DNA of 30,511 bases from a virus. Position numbers and translations under genes: made by a program. The notes beneath the pieces were generated by a model that did not search any database, had not been told where the DNA came from, and saw only the letters and a list, made by a program, of their open reading frames with translations. Shown here in pieces: positions 1 to 8,500 of the stretch. The stretch's first letter is position 1; every line of letters begins with the position of its first letter. The DNA is taken from IMG/VR virus record IMGVR_UViG_3300046002_000768, positions 1 through 30,511 of that record; one strand, written 5' to 3'.

Positions 1-267
1 GAATATGTCGGTGTAATAAAGATAAAGGTCTAGCCCCATAAGGTCATAAATAGTTGCTTCGCTTCCCACCCCTAGTTCTGCCCGCCCTCTGTCGTTGTAC
101 TCGCTAGGCATTTCCTGCCATTCCTGCACAATCTTGTTGTAATAAACAGGGAGGTAACCCTCTACCCATTCCCCGCTATTATCGCGTATATCTTCTAAGG
201 TTTCCCCTTGTTCCTTGATTGCATTAGTAAACTCTGCTTTCATTGCTTCCTTGATTTGGTGACTCAT
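1..267 (-). CDS. small phage protein of unknown function, 3' end outside window
   Basis: This leftward reading frame is open for 89 codons and runs off the window edge without a stop. It begins MSHQIKEAMKAEFTNAIKEQ and later carries EWVEGYLPVYYNKIVQEWQ and a C-terminal stretch rich in Leu and Tyr (DLMGLDLYLYY). A perfect AGGAGG lies at 275-280, seven bases before the ATG at 265-267, which fixes the start. The protein is acidic, has no membrane segment and looks helical. It resembles small uncharacterised proteins of actinobacteriophage early regions (VPVYY..I...W type); that comparison is from memory, not a search. It lies downstream of the 49-residue gene on the same strand and is probably in the same leftward operon. 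Function unknown. Confidence 0.8.
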   Translation of the reverse strand, partial: MSHQIKEAMKAEFTNAIKEQGETLEDIRDNSGEWVEGYLPVYYNKIVQEWQEMPSEYNDRGRAELGVGSEATIYDLMGLDLYLYYTDIF

Positions 268-307
268 TGCCCTGCCTCCTGTCTAAATCGGGCGGTGTTG
301 CCCTTGT

Positions 308-348
308 GCCCCCGTCGGATTGTGAACCCGTACCCGCTAGGCGGGGGC
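308..348 (-). promoter_or_regulatory. GC-rich stem-loop between the two leftward genes
   Basis: GCCCCCG (308-314) and CGGGGGC (342-348) are a perfect 7-bp inverted repeat. The loop contains a competing short hairpin, CCCGC-TAG-GCGGG (333-345). It lies in the 89-base gap between the two minus-strand genes. There is no T run on the minus strand after it, so it is not a standard terminator. It could be an mRNA processing or stability element or a weak attenuator. The function is inference. Confidence 0.35.
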
Positions 349-356
349 TATGTTGC

Positions 357-506
357 TTAGTTGAAGACTTTAGACCATTGCCCGTCGATTGACTTGATTA
401 TTTCTATTAGTTCTTTAGTCTCCCACATTTCGCCATTGCTTGACTTGATACCGTAGATATTGCCGTTCTGTGTAATTTCGTAGCCTCTATAAGTGAATGT
501 GTACAT
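357..506 (-). CDS. 49-residue protein of unknown function
   Basis: This is a leftward gene of 49 codons plus TAA, starting MYTFTYRGYEITQNGNIYGI and ending IDGQWSKVFN. The sequence looks like two or three short beta strands (YTFTYRGYEITQNGNIYGIKSS) followed by an amphipathic helix (KELIEIIKSI), an arrangement seen in many tiny phage early proteins. Two ATGs are possible. The one at 513-515 directly abuts GGGAG, which is too close, while the one at 504-506 has GGGAG at a usable distance of nine bases and is preferred. It is the first gene after the promoter-like sequence at 551-579 and probably forms an operon with the partial gene at 1-267. Function unknown. Confidence 0.7.
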   Translation of the reverse strand: MYTFTYRGYEITQNGNIYGIKSSNGEMWETKELIEIIKSIDGQWSKVFN

Positions 507-550
507 CTGGTTCATCTCCCTGTCTAGTTGTGGTTTACCTTACATAAAGA

Positions 551-579
551 ACATTACAGGCTCACTTAGCCCTTGTCAA
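551..579 (-). promoter_or_regulatory. leftward sigma70-like promoter
   Basis: Read on the minus strand, a perfect -35 box TTGACA (579-574) is followed after 17 bases by TAATGT (556-551). The -10 box matches the consensus at only three of six positions, but the spacing is ideal. A start site near 544 would give a leader of about 38 bases before the ATG at 506. The palindrome at 590-605 lies just upstream. Confidence 0.5.
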
Positions 580-589
580 GCCCTATCGG

Positions 590-605
590 TGTGATTTACA
601 TCACA
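590..605. promoter_or_regulatory. CRP/GlxR-like binding palindrome
   Basis: The sequence TGTGATTTACATCACA is a perfect TGTGA-N6-TCACA dyad, the known consensus for CRP-family regulators including GlxR of Corynebacterium. Its centre lies about 53 bases upstream of the predicted start site of the leftward promoter. Regulation by a host cAMP-type regulator is inference. Confidence 0.45.
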
Positions 606-642
606 TTGTCGGAACCTGTGCGCCTGTAGGCTTATGTCTATT

Positions 643-653
643 TGTCGACAATT
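643..653. repeat. TGTCGACAATT direct repeat, copy 1
   Basis: TGTCGACA is an 8-bp palindrome followed by ATT. The identical 11-mer occurs again at 840-850, 197 bp away, in the same intergenic region. Possibly a protein-binding site; no known regulator is assigned. Confidence 0.45.
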
Positions 654-666
654 ACGGGGGGGATAT

Positions 667-678
667 ATCCTATAGGAT
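667..678. repeat. ATCCTATAGGAT palindrome, copy 1
   Basis: This is a perfect 12-bp palindrome. An identical copy lies at 736-747, 69 bp downstream, with further ATCC and ATCCTAT half-sites between them (around 712-732). This is the pattern expected of an operator array or iterons. The binding protein is unknown. Confidence 0.55.
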
Positions 679-735
679 TATGTAGGGAAAGCGTAGGGGG
701 ATAGTACGGTAAGGATTATATATCCTATATCCAAT

Positions 736-747
736 ATCCTATAGGAT
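736..747. repeat. ATCCTATAGGAT palindrome, copy 2
   Basis: Second exact copy of the 12-bp palindrome at 667-678; the shared core extends to TATCCTATAGGATT in both copies. Centre-to-centre distance is 69 bp, close to 6.5 turns of DNA. Confidence 0.55.
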
Positions 748-839
748 TTTCATTTATCGATTTATCTATTTATATATATGCCTCCCACAAGGGGGCAATA
801 TGTCCATATCACATAATGAGATTAGTAGTCATATAGATA

Positions 840-850
840 TGTCGACAATT
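840..850. repeat. TGTCGACAATT direct repeat, copy 2
   Basis: Exact second copy of the 11-mer at 643-653, in the same orientation. Confidence 0.45.
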
Positions 851-940
851 GCAGTAAGTGTAATGATTTGACCCCAGGTTTGTTTATATTATGTTGAGTG
901 TATATATATGTCTCACCCTAAAATTTTCTGTTATATATGC

Positions 941-958
941 GCCCTGACCAGGGCTTTT
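941..958 (+). terminator. weak terminator-like hairpin
   Basis: GCCCTG (941-946) and CAGGGC (949-954) form a 6-bp stem that is followed by TTTT and then an AT tract. The orientation would stop rightward transcripts arising inside the intergenic region before they reach the terminase gene. The T run is short, so it may be an attenuator or simply another of the GC hairpins in this region. Confidence 0.35.
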
Positions 959-1052
959 ATATATTAGCCCCCCTTATATAAAATATCTTTATAATAAGTG
1001 TTCGGTTTTGGCACTTCCAACGGGTTATCTTATATGTAATATAAAATAAGTT

Positions 1053-1087
1053 CTAGCGAACTTGCTTCGCTAGGGCTACGCAAGTTC
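1053..1087 (+). promoter_or_regulatory. two mutually exclusive hairpins before the late operon
   Basis: CTAGCGAA (1053-1060) pairs with TTCGCTAG (1066-1073) across a 5-base loop. GAACTTGC (1058-1065) can instead pair with GCAAGTTC (1080-1087). The two 8-bp stems share bases 1058-1060, and 1061-1065 is loop in one and stem in the other, so they cannot form together. This is an attenuator-like arrangement. It is followed at once by CTTATATATAATATATAA (from 1087), which contains a TATAAT at 1093-1098. It could equally be a DNA dyad for a regulator or packaging protein. Confidence 0.45.
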
Positions 1088-1092
1088 TTATA

Positions 1093-1098
1093 TATAAT
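1093..1098 (+). promoter_or_regulatory. candidate -10 box for the late operon
   Basis: TATAAT lies in an AT tract 92 bases before the terminase ATG. No good -35 box is found at normal spacing, so recognition may depend on an activator or a phage-modified polymerase. This is a weak prediction in an AT-rich tract. Confidence 0.25.
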
Positions 1099-1189
1099 AT
1101 ATAAATATATATGAACTCAATGTCCTACCTGAGCATAGTTATGTCGTTTCCCAGAGGGCGTTATATGACCGTATTTGGGGGACAAATAT

Positions 1190-3058
1190 ATGGGTAGAAA
1201 ACCTGGTATTCAGAATATTCCAAAGGGCGAAGCCCAAGAGAAAGTTCTTATCCAACTGAGCCAAGGCTCAACTATTACCGCTGCTATGGCAACCGTAGGG
1301 CGCAACGATGTAACCTTTCGTCAATGGTCAATGGCTAACCCTGACTTCAAACAGAGGGCAGATGAAGCCAGACTCCAAGGTAAGGGAATCAAGGCTGACC
1401 TAGCAGGACTCAAGGATATAGCCTTCCCCGACTTCTGTGAGCAGTTCTTAGACACAAAGTTATTTGACCATCACCTTGACTGGTATGACCTCATTGAGGG
1501 CAAAGAGCCAAGATGGATTCACCCAAGTATGACCTTTGAGCAAGGTGCCCTCAACCGTATCCTTATCAACGTTCCACCTGAGCACGCAAAGTCTACGGTT
1601 ATCACAACCAACTATGTGGTTCACAAGATTGTTACTAATCCTAACTCCCGAGTTATTATTGTTTCAAAGACTCAGGGTATGGCACGCAAGTTCCTTGGTG
1701 CTATCAAGACAAGGCTTAGCCACCCAGCCTTTATCAAACTTCAGGTTGCTTTCGGACCTAATGGTGGTTTCAAGGCAGATGCAACACAATGGTCTGCCGA
1801 TATGATTTATCTAGGAACAGGGCGAGACTCAGGTGAGAAAGACCCCACCGTCCAAGCCTTAGGTTTTGGTTCACAGATTTACGGCGCTCGCGCTGACCTA
1901 ATTATCCTAGACGATGTTGTGATGAACTCAAATGCCCACGAGTGGGAGAAGCAAATCGAATGGCTTCAAAAAGAAGTTATCACACGTCTGGGGCGGCACG
2001 GAAAACTCGTTATCGTAGGAACCCGTGTCGCGCCCATTGACCTCTACAAAATGATTAGAGATGGTGGGCAATGGACTGGAGGCAAATCTCCATTCACTTA
2101 CTTTGCTCAACCAGCAGTTTTAGAATTCGACGAAAAGCCTACTAATTGGAAAACGCTTTGGGCGAAGACCGATAAACAAGAAGGCGACATAGATGAGATT
2201 GGTGAAGATGGACTTTATCCGAAATGGGATGGACCCTCTCTCTTTACGCGCCGCTCTGAAGTTGCGCCATCTGTCTGGGCTATGGTCTACCAGCAAGAAG
2301 ATGTCCAAGAAGACTCAATATTCTCTCCAACCTGTGTGGCTGGCTCAGTCAACGGAATGCGAAAAAGAGGACCTCTAAAGGCTGGCATCCCTGGACACCC
2401 TAAGCACACAGAGTCCACCTATACGGTTATAGGACTCGACCCTGCTATGGCAGGTGCAACTGGTGCCGTTGTCTGTACTTACAACAGAGCCGATGGAAAA
2501 ATTTATGTTTTAGATTGTGTCAATATGACAGACCCAACTCCCGCCAAGATTCAAAATCTTATCGAAGACTGGGTTGAGAAGTACAAGCCACAAGAACTAC
2601 GAATTGAAATCAACGCTCACCAGAAGGCTTACGCCCTCGATGATGACTTGAGAAACTATTTAGCATCTTATGGTTGCCAACTGAACTCACACTTTACTGG
2701 CAAGAATAAATGGGACACATCTTTTGGTGTGGCATCTATGGCAAGTTTGTTTGGAAGTACCAGAGATGGTCGCTTCCAAGATAACAATATTCTCGAACTT
2801 CCAAGCAATGAAGGTTCTGAAGGTCTCAAGACTTTGACACAAGAACTCATTACTTGGAAACCTGATACCAAGAACCCTACCGACTGTGTAATGGCTCTAT
2901 GGTTTGCAGTTATTCGCATCAGAGAATTGATGCAGAAGTCAAGCAAGGTAGGGCAGTATCAAACAAACAGATGGGCGACTAGGGCACAACGCTCTGGACG
3001 TGGCTCACTCAATTTAGACGAAGCCTTTGCCGAACAATGGGCAGAGCAATACGGATAG
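1190..3058 (+). CDS. terL: terminase large subunit with N-terminal TerS-like HTH
   Basis: This is the ATP-driven motor and nuclease that packages DNA through the portal. Numbering from the ATG at 1190 (622 residues): residues 16-53 look like a helix-turn-helix (TITAAMATVG, then VTFRQWSMANPDF), as in small terminase subunits. The ATPase domain has a degenerate Walker A, VPPEHAKST (about 128-136), Walker B LIILDD (about 237-242) and a coupling motif VGTR near 276. The RNase H-like nuclease domain shows VIGLDPAMAG (D near 416), RIEIN (E near 473) and NPTDCVMALW (D near 565), the expected three acidic residues. An in-frame TTG at 1175 is possible, but GGGGGA sits 8 bases before the ATG at 1190, which is preferred. 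The portal gene follows 7 bases after the stop. No separate small terminase gene is present in the window. Confidence 0.93.
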   Translation: MGRKPGIQNIPKGEAQEKVLIQLSQGSTITAAMATVGRNDVTFRQWSMANPDFKQRADEARLQGKGIKADLAGLKDIAFPDFCEQFLDTKLFDHHLDWYDLIEGKEPRWIHPSMTFEQGALNRILINVPPEHAKSTVITTNYVVHKIVTNPNSRVIIVSKTQGMARKFLGAIKTRLSHPAFIKLQVAFGPNGGFKADATQWSADMIYLGTGRDSGEKDPTVQALGFGSQIYGARADLIILDDVVMNSNAHEWEKQIEWLQKEVITRLGRHGKLVIVGTRVAPIDLYKMIRDGGQWTGGKSPFTYFAQPAVLEFDEKPTNWKTLWAKTDKQEGDIDEIGEDGLYPKWDGPSLFTRRSEVAPSVWAMVYQQEDVQEDSIFSPTCVAGSVNGMRKRGPLKAGIPGHPKHTESTYTVIGLDPAMAGATGAVVCTYNRADGKIYVLDCVNMTDPTPAKIQNLIEDWVEKYKPQELRIEINAHQKAYALDDDLRNYLASYGCQLNSHFTGKNKWDTSFGVASMASLFGSTRDGRFQDNNILELPSNEGSEGLKTLTQELITWKPDTKNPTDCVMALWFAVIRIRELMQKSSKVGQYQTNRWATRAQRSGRGSLNLDEAFAEQWAEQYG

Positions 3059-3065
3059 GACGCTA

Positions 3066-4877
3066 ATGGCATTATCAATGGAGCAGGTAGCAGCACGGGT
3101 ACAAGCCCTTCGCTATCGCAATAACGAGCGCGACGCTCGCAACTTGGATGTCCTTGCTGTCCGTAAAGGCAAGATTGCAGAAGTATATCCAGATTTCTTT
3201 CCAGACGGAGTAGATGCAAATGTCGTTGCGAATTTTATTGACATTGTTGCCCGTGATTTATCCGAAGTTATGGCACCACTACCAGCCGTCAACTGCTCGG
3301 CAGCGAATCAAGTTAGTGACCGTGCTCGTACTTTCGCGGATAAAAGAACTCGCATTGCTTCTAATTATTTTCAACATTCTGACCTTGCGGTACAAATGTA
3401 CTCGGGAGCAGACTGGTATATAACATACGGTTTCGTCCCTTTCATTATTGAATTAGACGAAGAATCAAAACTGCCACGTATCCGCGTAGAAAATCCAATA
3501 GGGGCTTACCCTGAATTTGACCGCTACGGACGTTGTGTGGCATTTGCAAAAAGATATATGATGACGCTAGGCGAATTGGTAACTCAGTTCCCTGAGTATG
3601 AGCGAGAGTTGCTAGGTGGCTACGGCTATAAGCAAGACCTCAATCACCAGGTTGAGATGATTCGCTATTATGACAAAGACCAATCACTTATCTATCTACC
3701 ATCAAAAGATAATCTAGTTCTGTCCAAGGCTAATAACCCATTGGGCAAGATGATGGTTGTCATCGCACGTAAGCCATCTATTGATGGTGAACTACGTGGA
3801 CAATTTGATGATGTTCTTGGTATCCAATTGCTTCGCAATCGTTTTGCATTGCTTGCAATGGAGGCAGCGGAGAAGAGCGTACAGGCTCCAATCGTACTTC
3901 CTCAAGATGTACAAGAACTACAACTTGGTGGAGATGCGGTTATCCGTACATCCAATCCTGCAGGTGTTCGCCGTGTAGAACTTTCACTTCCACAAGGTGC
4001 ATTCACTGAACAGAATCTCCTCAATCAAGAACTACGAGTTGGCGCTCGTTATCCAGAAGGACGTACTGGAAATATCAATGCCTCAATCGTCACAGGACAA
4101 GGCGTGCAGGCACTTATGGGTGCATTTGATACACAAGTCAAATCAGCCCAAGCAATTTTTGCAGCAGCACTACGCGATGTAATCGGAATTTGTTTTGAAG
4201 TAGATGAAGTCATCTATCCAGAAGAGAAGACCATTCGTGGTGTTGACTCTGGTTCTCCTTACGAAGTTACATACAAGCCAACCAAAGACATCAAGGCTGA
4301 TTACTCAGCCGATGTCCGCTATGGAATGCTTGCAGGACTAAACCCAGCACAGGGTCTTATCTTTATGCTACAAGCACTTGGTGGCAAACTCATCTCCCGT
4401 GATATGGCAATGCGTGAACTTCCCTTCACTGTCAATGTCACACAAGAACTTGAGAAGATTGAAATTGAAGATATGCGAGCAGCACTGCTCGGTTCACTCA
4501 CTGCCTACACACAAGCAATTCCACAAATGGCTACACAAGGTCAGGATGCTTCAGAGGTAGTACGTAAGATTGCTGCGGTTATCAAGGCTCGTCAAAAGGG
4601 TCAAGCACTAGAAGACGCTATTGAAGCCACTTTCGCTCCGCAGCAGCAAGTTCCTCCTGCTGGGGCGATGCCAAATACAGTTGAGCAAACGTCCCCTGCT
4701 CCTGTGGCTCCTCCAGCAGGAGGCGCTATTGCTCCAGAACAAATGCCACCAGAGGCACAGGGACAAGTACAAATGCCTCAACCACAAGCACAACGACCTG
4801 ACATACAAACATTGCTTTCAAGCCTTACTGCAAGCGGTAAAGGTGCTGCAAGCGTAAGAACAGTAAATCGTAGATAG
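3066..4877 (+). CDS. portal protein
   Basis: This is the dodecameric ring at the capsid vertex through which DNA enters and leaves, and to which the tail attaches. At 603 residues it is a normal length for portals. It begins MALSMEQVAARVQALRYRNN and contains an IENPIGAYPEF-like stretch (IRVENPIGAYPEFDRYGRC, about 142-160) typical of portal wing and stem regions. A long helical region in the second half leads to a Pro/Gln-rich, probably disordered C-terminus (PQQQVPPAGAMP onward). The call rests on its position directly after terL, its size and its overall character. The ATG at 3066 has AGGA five bases upstream and follows the terminase stop closely; an upstream ATG inside terL at 3027 is less likely. 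Confidence 0.85.
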   Translation: MALSMEQVAARVQALRYRNNERDARNLDVLAVRKGKIAEVYPDFFPDGVDANVVANFIDIVARDLSEVMAPLPAVNCSAANQVSDRARTFADKRTRIASNYFQHSDLAVQMYSGADWYITYGFVPFIIELDEESKLPRIRVENPIGAYPEFDRYGRCVAFAKRYMMTLGELVTQFPEYERELLGGYGYKQDLNHQVEMIRYYDKDQSLIYLPSKDNLVLSKANNPLGKMMVVIARKPSIDGELRGQFDDVLGIQLLRNRFALLAMEAAEKSVQAPIVLPQDVQELQLGGDAVIRTSNPAGVRRVELSLPQGAFTEQNLLNQELRVGARYPEGRTGNINASIVTGQGVQALMGAFDTQVKSAQAIFAAALRDVIGICFEVDEVIYPEEKTIRGVDSGSPYEVTYKPTKDIKADYSADVRYGMLAGLNPAQGLIFMLQALGGKLISRDMAMRELPFTVNVTQELEKIEIEDMRAALLGSLTAYTQAIPQMATQGQDASEVVRKIAAVIKARQKGQALEDAIEATFAPQQQVPPAGAMPNTVEQTSPAPVAPPAGGAIAPEQMPPEAQGQVQMPQPQAQRPDIQTLLSSLTASGKGAASVRTVNRR

Positions 4878-4885
4878 GAAAATAA

Positions 4886-5146
4886 ATGGCAGGGGACACT
4901 TTCAAATCAAAAATGGAAGAAGCCATATTACTTCTTGGACAAGAAGATGAAGATGGTGCAGACCAAATCTGTGTCAATTGGATTCTTATTAGTGAGTGGG
5001 CAGATTACAAAGGCACACGATTCCTTACAACTGATGTAAGCGACTCGATGACACCTTGGAATGCTTACGGAATGATGGCACTTGCTGAACAATATTCATA
5101 TGACGCGAACGAACAATTTGATGATGAGGAAGAGGAGGACTACTAA
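4886..5146 (+). CDS. small acidic protein next to portal
   Basis: 86 residues, soluble, with a strongly acidic C-terminus (FDDEEEEDY). The middle, VNWILISEWADYKGTRFLTT, looks like a compact helix plus strand. AGGAAAAT precedes the ATG. The stop overlaps the next start by one base (TAATG). Its constant neighbourhood (portal upstream, virion proteins downstream) suggests a minor virion or assembly factor. I do not recognise the family and give no function. Confidence 0.8.
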   Translation: MAGDTFKSKMEEAILLLGQEDEDGADQICVNWILISEWADYKGTRFLTTDVSDSMTPWNAYGMMALAEQYSYDANEQFDDEEEEDY

Positions 5147-5586
5147 TGGCTGGTAATGAAAATAGTGGTGGTATCCGACCAACTGCATCTCAGAATAACT
5201 TTGGTATTTCCGCAACTGGCGGAGCAGGTTCTGCAACTGGTGTTCCAAATATTGACTACACAGGCTTTGCTTATGGTCAAAATGGTGAAATAAATGCACA
5301 ACAATCTGCTGCTCCAATGGGTTCACAAACTCAAGCAATGCCAGCATTGCCAGAGATAACACCTATTACAGCACCATCAACAACACCTGAGCGTCCGATT
5401 ACATACGGTATGCCATTTGGTGATGGCGCAGGTTCAGAAATTCTTCCGCTTCCTGCTATGGTCACACGTCAAGATGACCCATCCGCACAGATTATTCGCG
5501 CTATGTACCAACAGAATCCACGCAATGAAGATTTGCGTTTTTTAGTTGAAACGATGGATGCACAGCAACAGCAAATGGGACAATAG
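5146..5586 (+). CDS. low-complexity virion-region protein
   Basis: 146 residues. The first 100 are rich in Gly, Ala, Ser, Thr, Pro and Gln and probably disordered. The last 40 look folded and helical (DDPSAQIIRAMYQQNPRNED and FLVETMDAQQQQ). AGGAGGAC precedes the start strongly, and the start is coupled to the upstream stop by TAATG. Its own TAG overlaps the GTG start of the giant protein. The layout, a flexible tail with a helical end, suits a scaffold-like or connector protein that binds the giant protein or portal. That role is inference; the family is not recognised. Confidence 0.75.
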   Translation: MAGNENSGGIRPTASQNNFGISATGGAGSATGVPNIDYTGFAYGQNGEINAQQSAAPMGSQTQAMPALPEITPITAPSTTPERPITYGMPFGDGAGSEILPLPAMVTRQDDPSAQIIRAMYQQNPRNEDLRFLVETMDAQQQQMGQ

Positions 5587-8500
5587 TGGCTGACCAAAAT
5601 AAAATTTCTGGTGTACTCACTCAAGCACAAGTTGATGCAGAGGCTACATATGCTGCTGCATCTAGCATAAATCCTTATCAGGCTGCTCTTATAAAGAAAA
5701 ATGCTCAAGGAAACATTATGTCTCCTGGCGTTCTTGAATCTTTGAGTGCACTTGGTGTAGATGCTAAGACTGGTGTTGGGGCAAGCATTGCTAACATTGA
5801 TGCACAGACTCGTGAGACTCGCCTTGCTGACCAAAAAGCAATTGCTCAAGAACGTGAAAGACAAAACTTTGATAACTCTGGCAAAGGAATATTTTGGCGT
5901 GGAGTCAAAGGTTTAGTCAAAGGTGCAACAGTTGGATTAGGAAATACTTTTTCATTACTAAATGCAACTGCTCGCACTGGTGGTGCAGAGTTAGTTCGTT
6001 CTGCACAATCATTTGCATCTGCATCTGCTGGTTTGCCAACTATCCAACAGGCTCCAGTTCCTTCAGCATTTGAACAAACAATTGCTGGACAAATTGCACT
6101 CAAGTCTATTGAAGATGTAAAAAAAGGAAAGTTCCCTGACATCCAATTAGGTGATGGATTCTTCCCATCTGAAGAAACAGGTCTTGGACACGTTGCACGT
6201 CAAGCAAGTCTTAGCGCAGCAAAGATAGCAGTCAGGAATTCTAAAGGCGAAGTAATTGGTTATCGTCCACGTACAATCCTTGGTGATACTTATTCAAACT
6301 TATTTACTCTTGGCAACCCTGAATCAGATGCTGGAAATGTTATCGCATTAGCAGCAGATATTACTGGTAGTTTTTTACTCGACCCAGGTATCGCTCGTGC
6401 GGTAGATGTAAGGGCGCTAAAGAAACTTGCTGAGCAAGACCGCGCTGCGGGTGCATTAGGCAAAGCAGCAGCCAATGAAGAGCGTATCAAGAAACTTGAA
6501 GAAGTACAGAACAGAGCAATTCAAGATGCTGCTGCAGTTCGCAAGCAAGCAGATGCTCTCAAGAAAATCAAGATTACTCAAGCACAAGATGAACTTGCAA
6601 CTGCACGCTCTATTCGTGAGGGCAAGAACGTTGATGCAATCAAAACATCTATTGGCGTTCGCACCGCACAGGCTCGTTTAGATGAGATTGCACAATACGA
6701 AACACAATTTACACAAGAATTAGTAAATGCAACAGAGTCACGCAAAGCAATTGAAGCAGCACTCAAGGCTCCTAAAGTAGTAGCCCGAGCAGAAGCCGCT
6801 CTTGGTAAGCAACTCAAACAACTTGAACAAATGAAGGCTGATATTGCACGCATTACTGCTGAAGGCAGAGTGCCAATGTCTACTGCAGATGATGTAGCAG
6901 CATTGGAAAGTACAATCAAGGCTACTCAAGATAAACTTGGTGGGGCAAAGCAACTCATTGGTGAGACTCCAATTACTGAAGATGCACTTGTTACCGCAAA
7001 GCAACTCGAAGATGCTGCTAAAACAAGACTCAAAGAAGCAAAAGATTTCAAAAAAGGTTCACTAGCACAAGTTGCAGAACGCGAGCGCACAGCAAAACTT
7101 GCTGGACGTGCACGCGAGATTGCAGCAAAGGATGCACTTCGAGCAATCAAGTCTGAAAAAACACTTTCAGAAAAACTATCAGATGCTACCTTGAGTCTCA
7201 AGGATAAGCGCACTGCGTGGGGACTCTCTGTTAGAGAACTTGCCAACTTAGACCAGACTCTTGCGCGTCCTGAGTTTGCATATCAGGCTATTGCTGATTT
7301 CCTAACTGGTGGTCACGGCACTGTCGCAGTTGACAGACTTGTTGAGATGACTGACTGGAAAGAAATTTGGCGTAAAAGCGGTGGTCGTATGGACCACAAG
7401 ATGGCTCAGGGTTTAGCAGATGCTAAGACACCTGATGATGTTGTAGATATTCTAAGTCCATATCTTCTTCGTGGAGATATACAGGGCGGTATTCTAAAGC
7501 CTGGGTTGCTATCTCGTATGGGTGAATCAATCACTGAGCGTACTGCATTCGCTATGCCACTAGCAAAGAACTTGCAAGGTGTTGGAGCACGTGTTCAATC
7601 ACGTATGGCAGAACATCAAAAGGTTGTTGCCCTCTTTGATGGTTTCTATAGTGGTCTTCGTGCACAAAAAGATTTGATTGCTAAGCCACTCAAGCGTGGC
7701 TACACCACAAAAATCAAAGGTGGAGCAATTGTCAATACACACGATAGAGAAGAACTTCTTCGTGCGACTGAAGATTTTGGCGTAGCCGCTAAACTTCCAA
7801 AAGAAGTACTTGATAAAATTGTAGATGAGATTGCTAATGCTGCAACTAACTCTGTTGCTGGTTATGCAGCATCTGTAAAGTTGATGAAAGCAGTATTTGC
7901 TCATCACGCAGAGCGAGTTCCTCCACATATGCGCGATGCCTTTGACAAGTATACAACTGCATTTGAAAGCAGTGTAGAAGAAATGTCATCTTACTGGGCA
8001 TCTCGTCACGCAGCAGGAGCAGAACTAAAGTACATCACTCTTACAGGTGATGCAGTAATTCTTCCTGGACCACATATGTCTTCTGAGTTATTGAACTCAA
8101 CCGTATATTTCCCTCCAGTAAGTGAGTTGCTCAAACTTACTTCTAAGTTATCAAAGTACAAAACTTTGTCAGAGGGCACACGACTTGCTGATGCAGCAAT
8201 AAATGGTTTTTGGAAGAAACTGGTACTTGTTCGTCCAGCATATATTATTCGTAATATTGCAGAAGAACAAATCCGCGTAGCAGCATTGGGTCACATATCA
8301 TTTTTCAATAACCCAGGTATGGCATTGGCTATGTGGCTTGGTCGTCAAGATGGACCAGTAGTTCGCCGTATACTCAATCAGTTTGATACTTATCGCAACA
8401 CAGTATTTGATGAATCATTCTCAACTGGTGATACAGCATTAGACATACTTGATGAAACACTCGGTCACGGAATGAAGAATTCCTATGTTGACATAATGGG

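Larger units (their letters stand above)
507..1189. other. AT-rich intergenic regulatory region, about 680 bp
   Basis: No convincing gene lies here. The region separates leftward genes from the rightward late operon. It holds a leftward promoter (551-579), a CRP-like palindrome (590-605), two copies of TGTCGACAATT (643-653, 840-850), two copies of the 12-bp palindrome ATCCTATAGGAT (667-678, 736-747), GC hairpins set in TATATA tracts (780-796, 941-954, 1053-1087) and a long AT tract ending at the terminase gene. The density of dyads directly before the terminase gene would fit an operator region, a packaging site or a replication origin. The sequence alone does not decide between these. Confidence 0.75.

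Noticed and set aside
1111-1197. 28-codon open frame (MNSMSYLSIVMSFPRGRYMT...) overlapping the terminase start
   Set aside because: It has no ribosome site, starts in an AT tract and ends just inside the terminase gene. A leader peptide is possible, but nothing supports it over chance.
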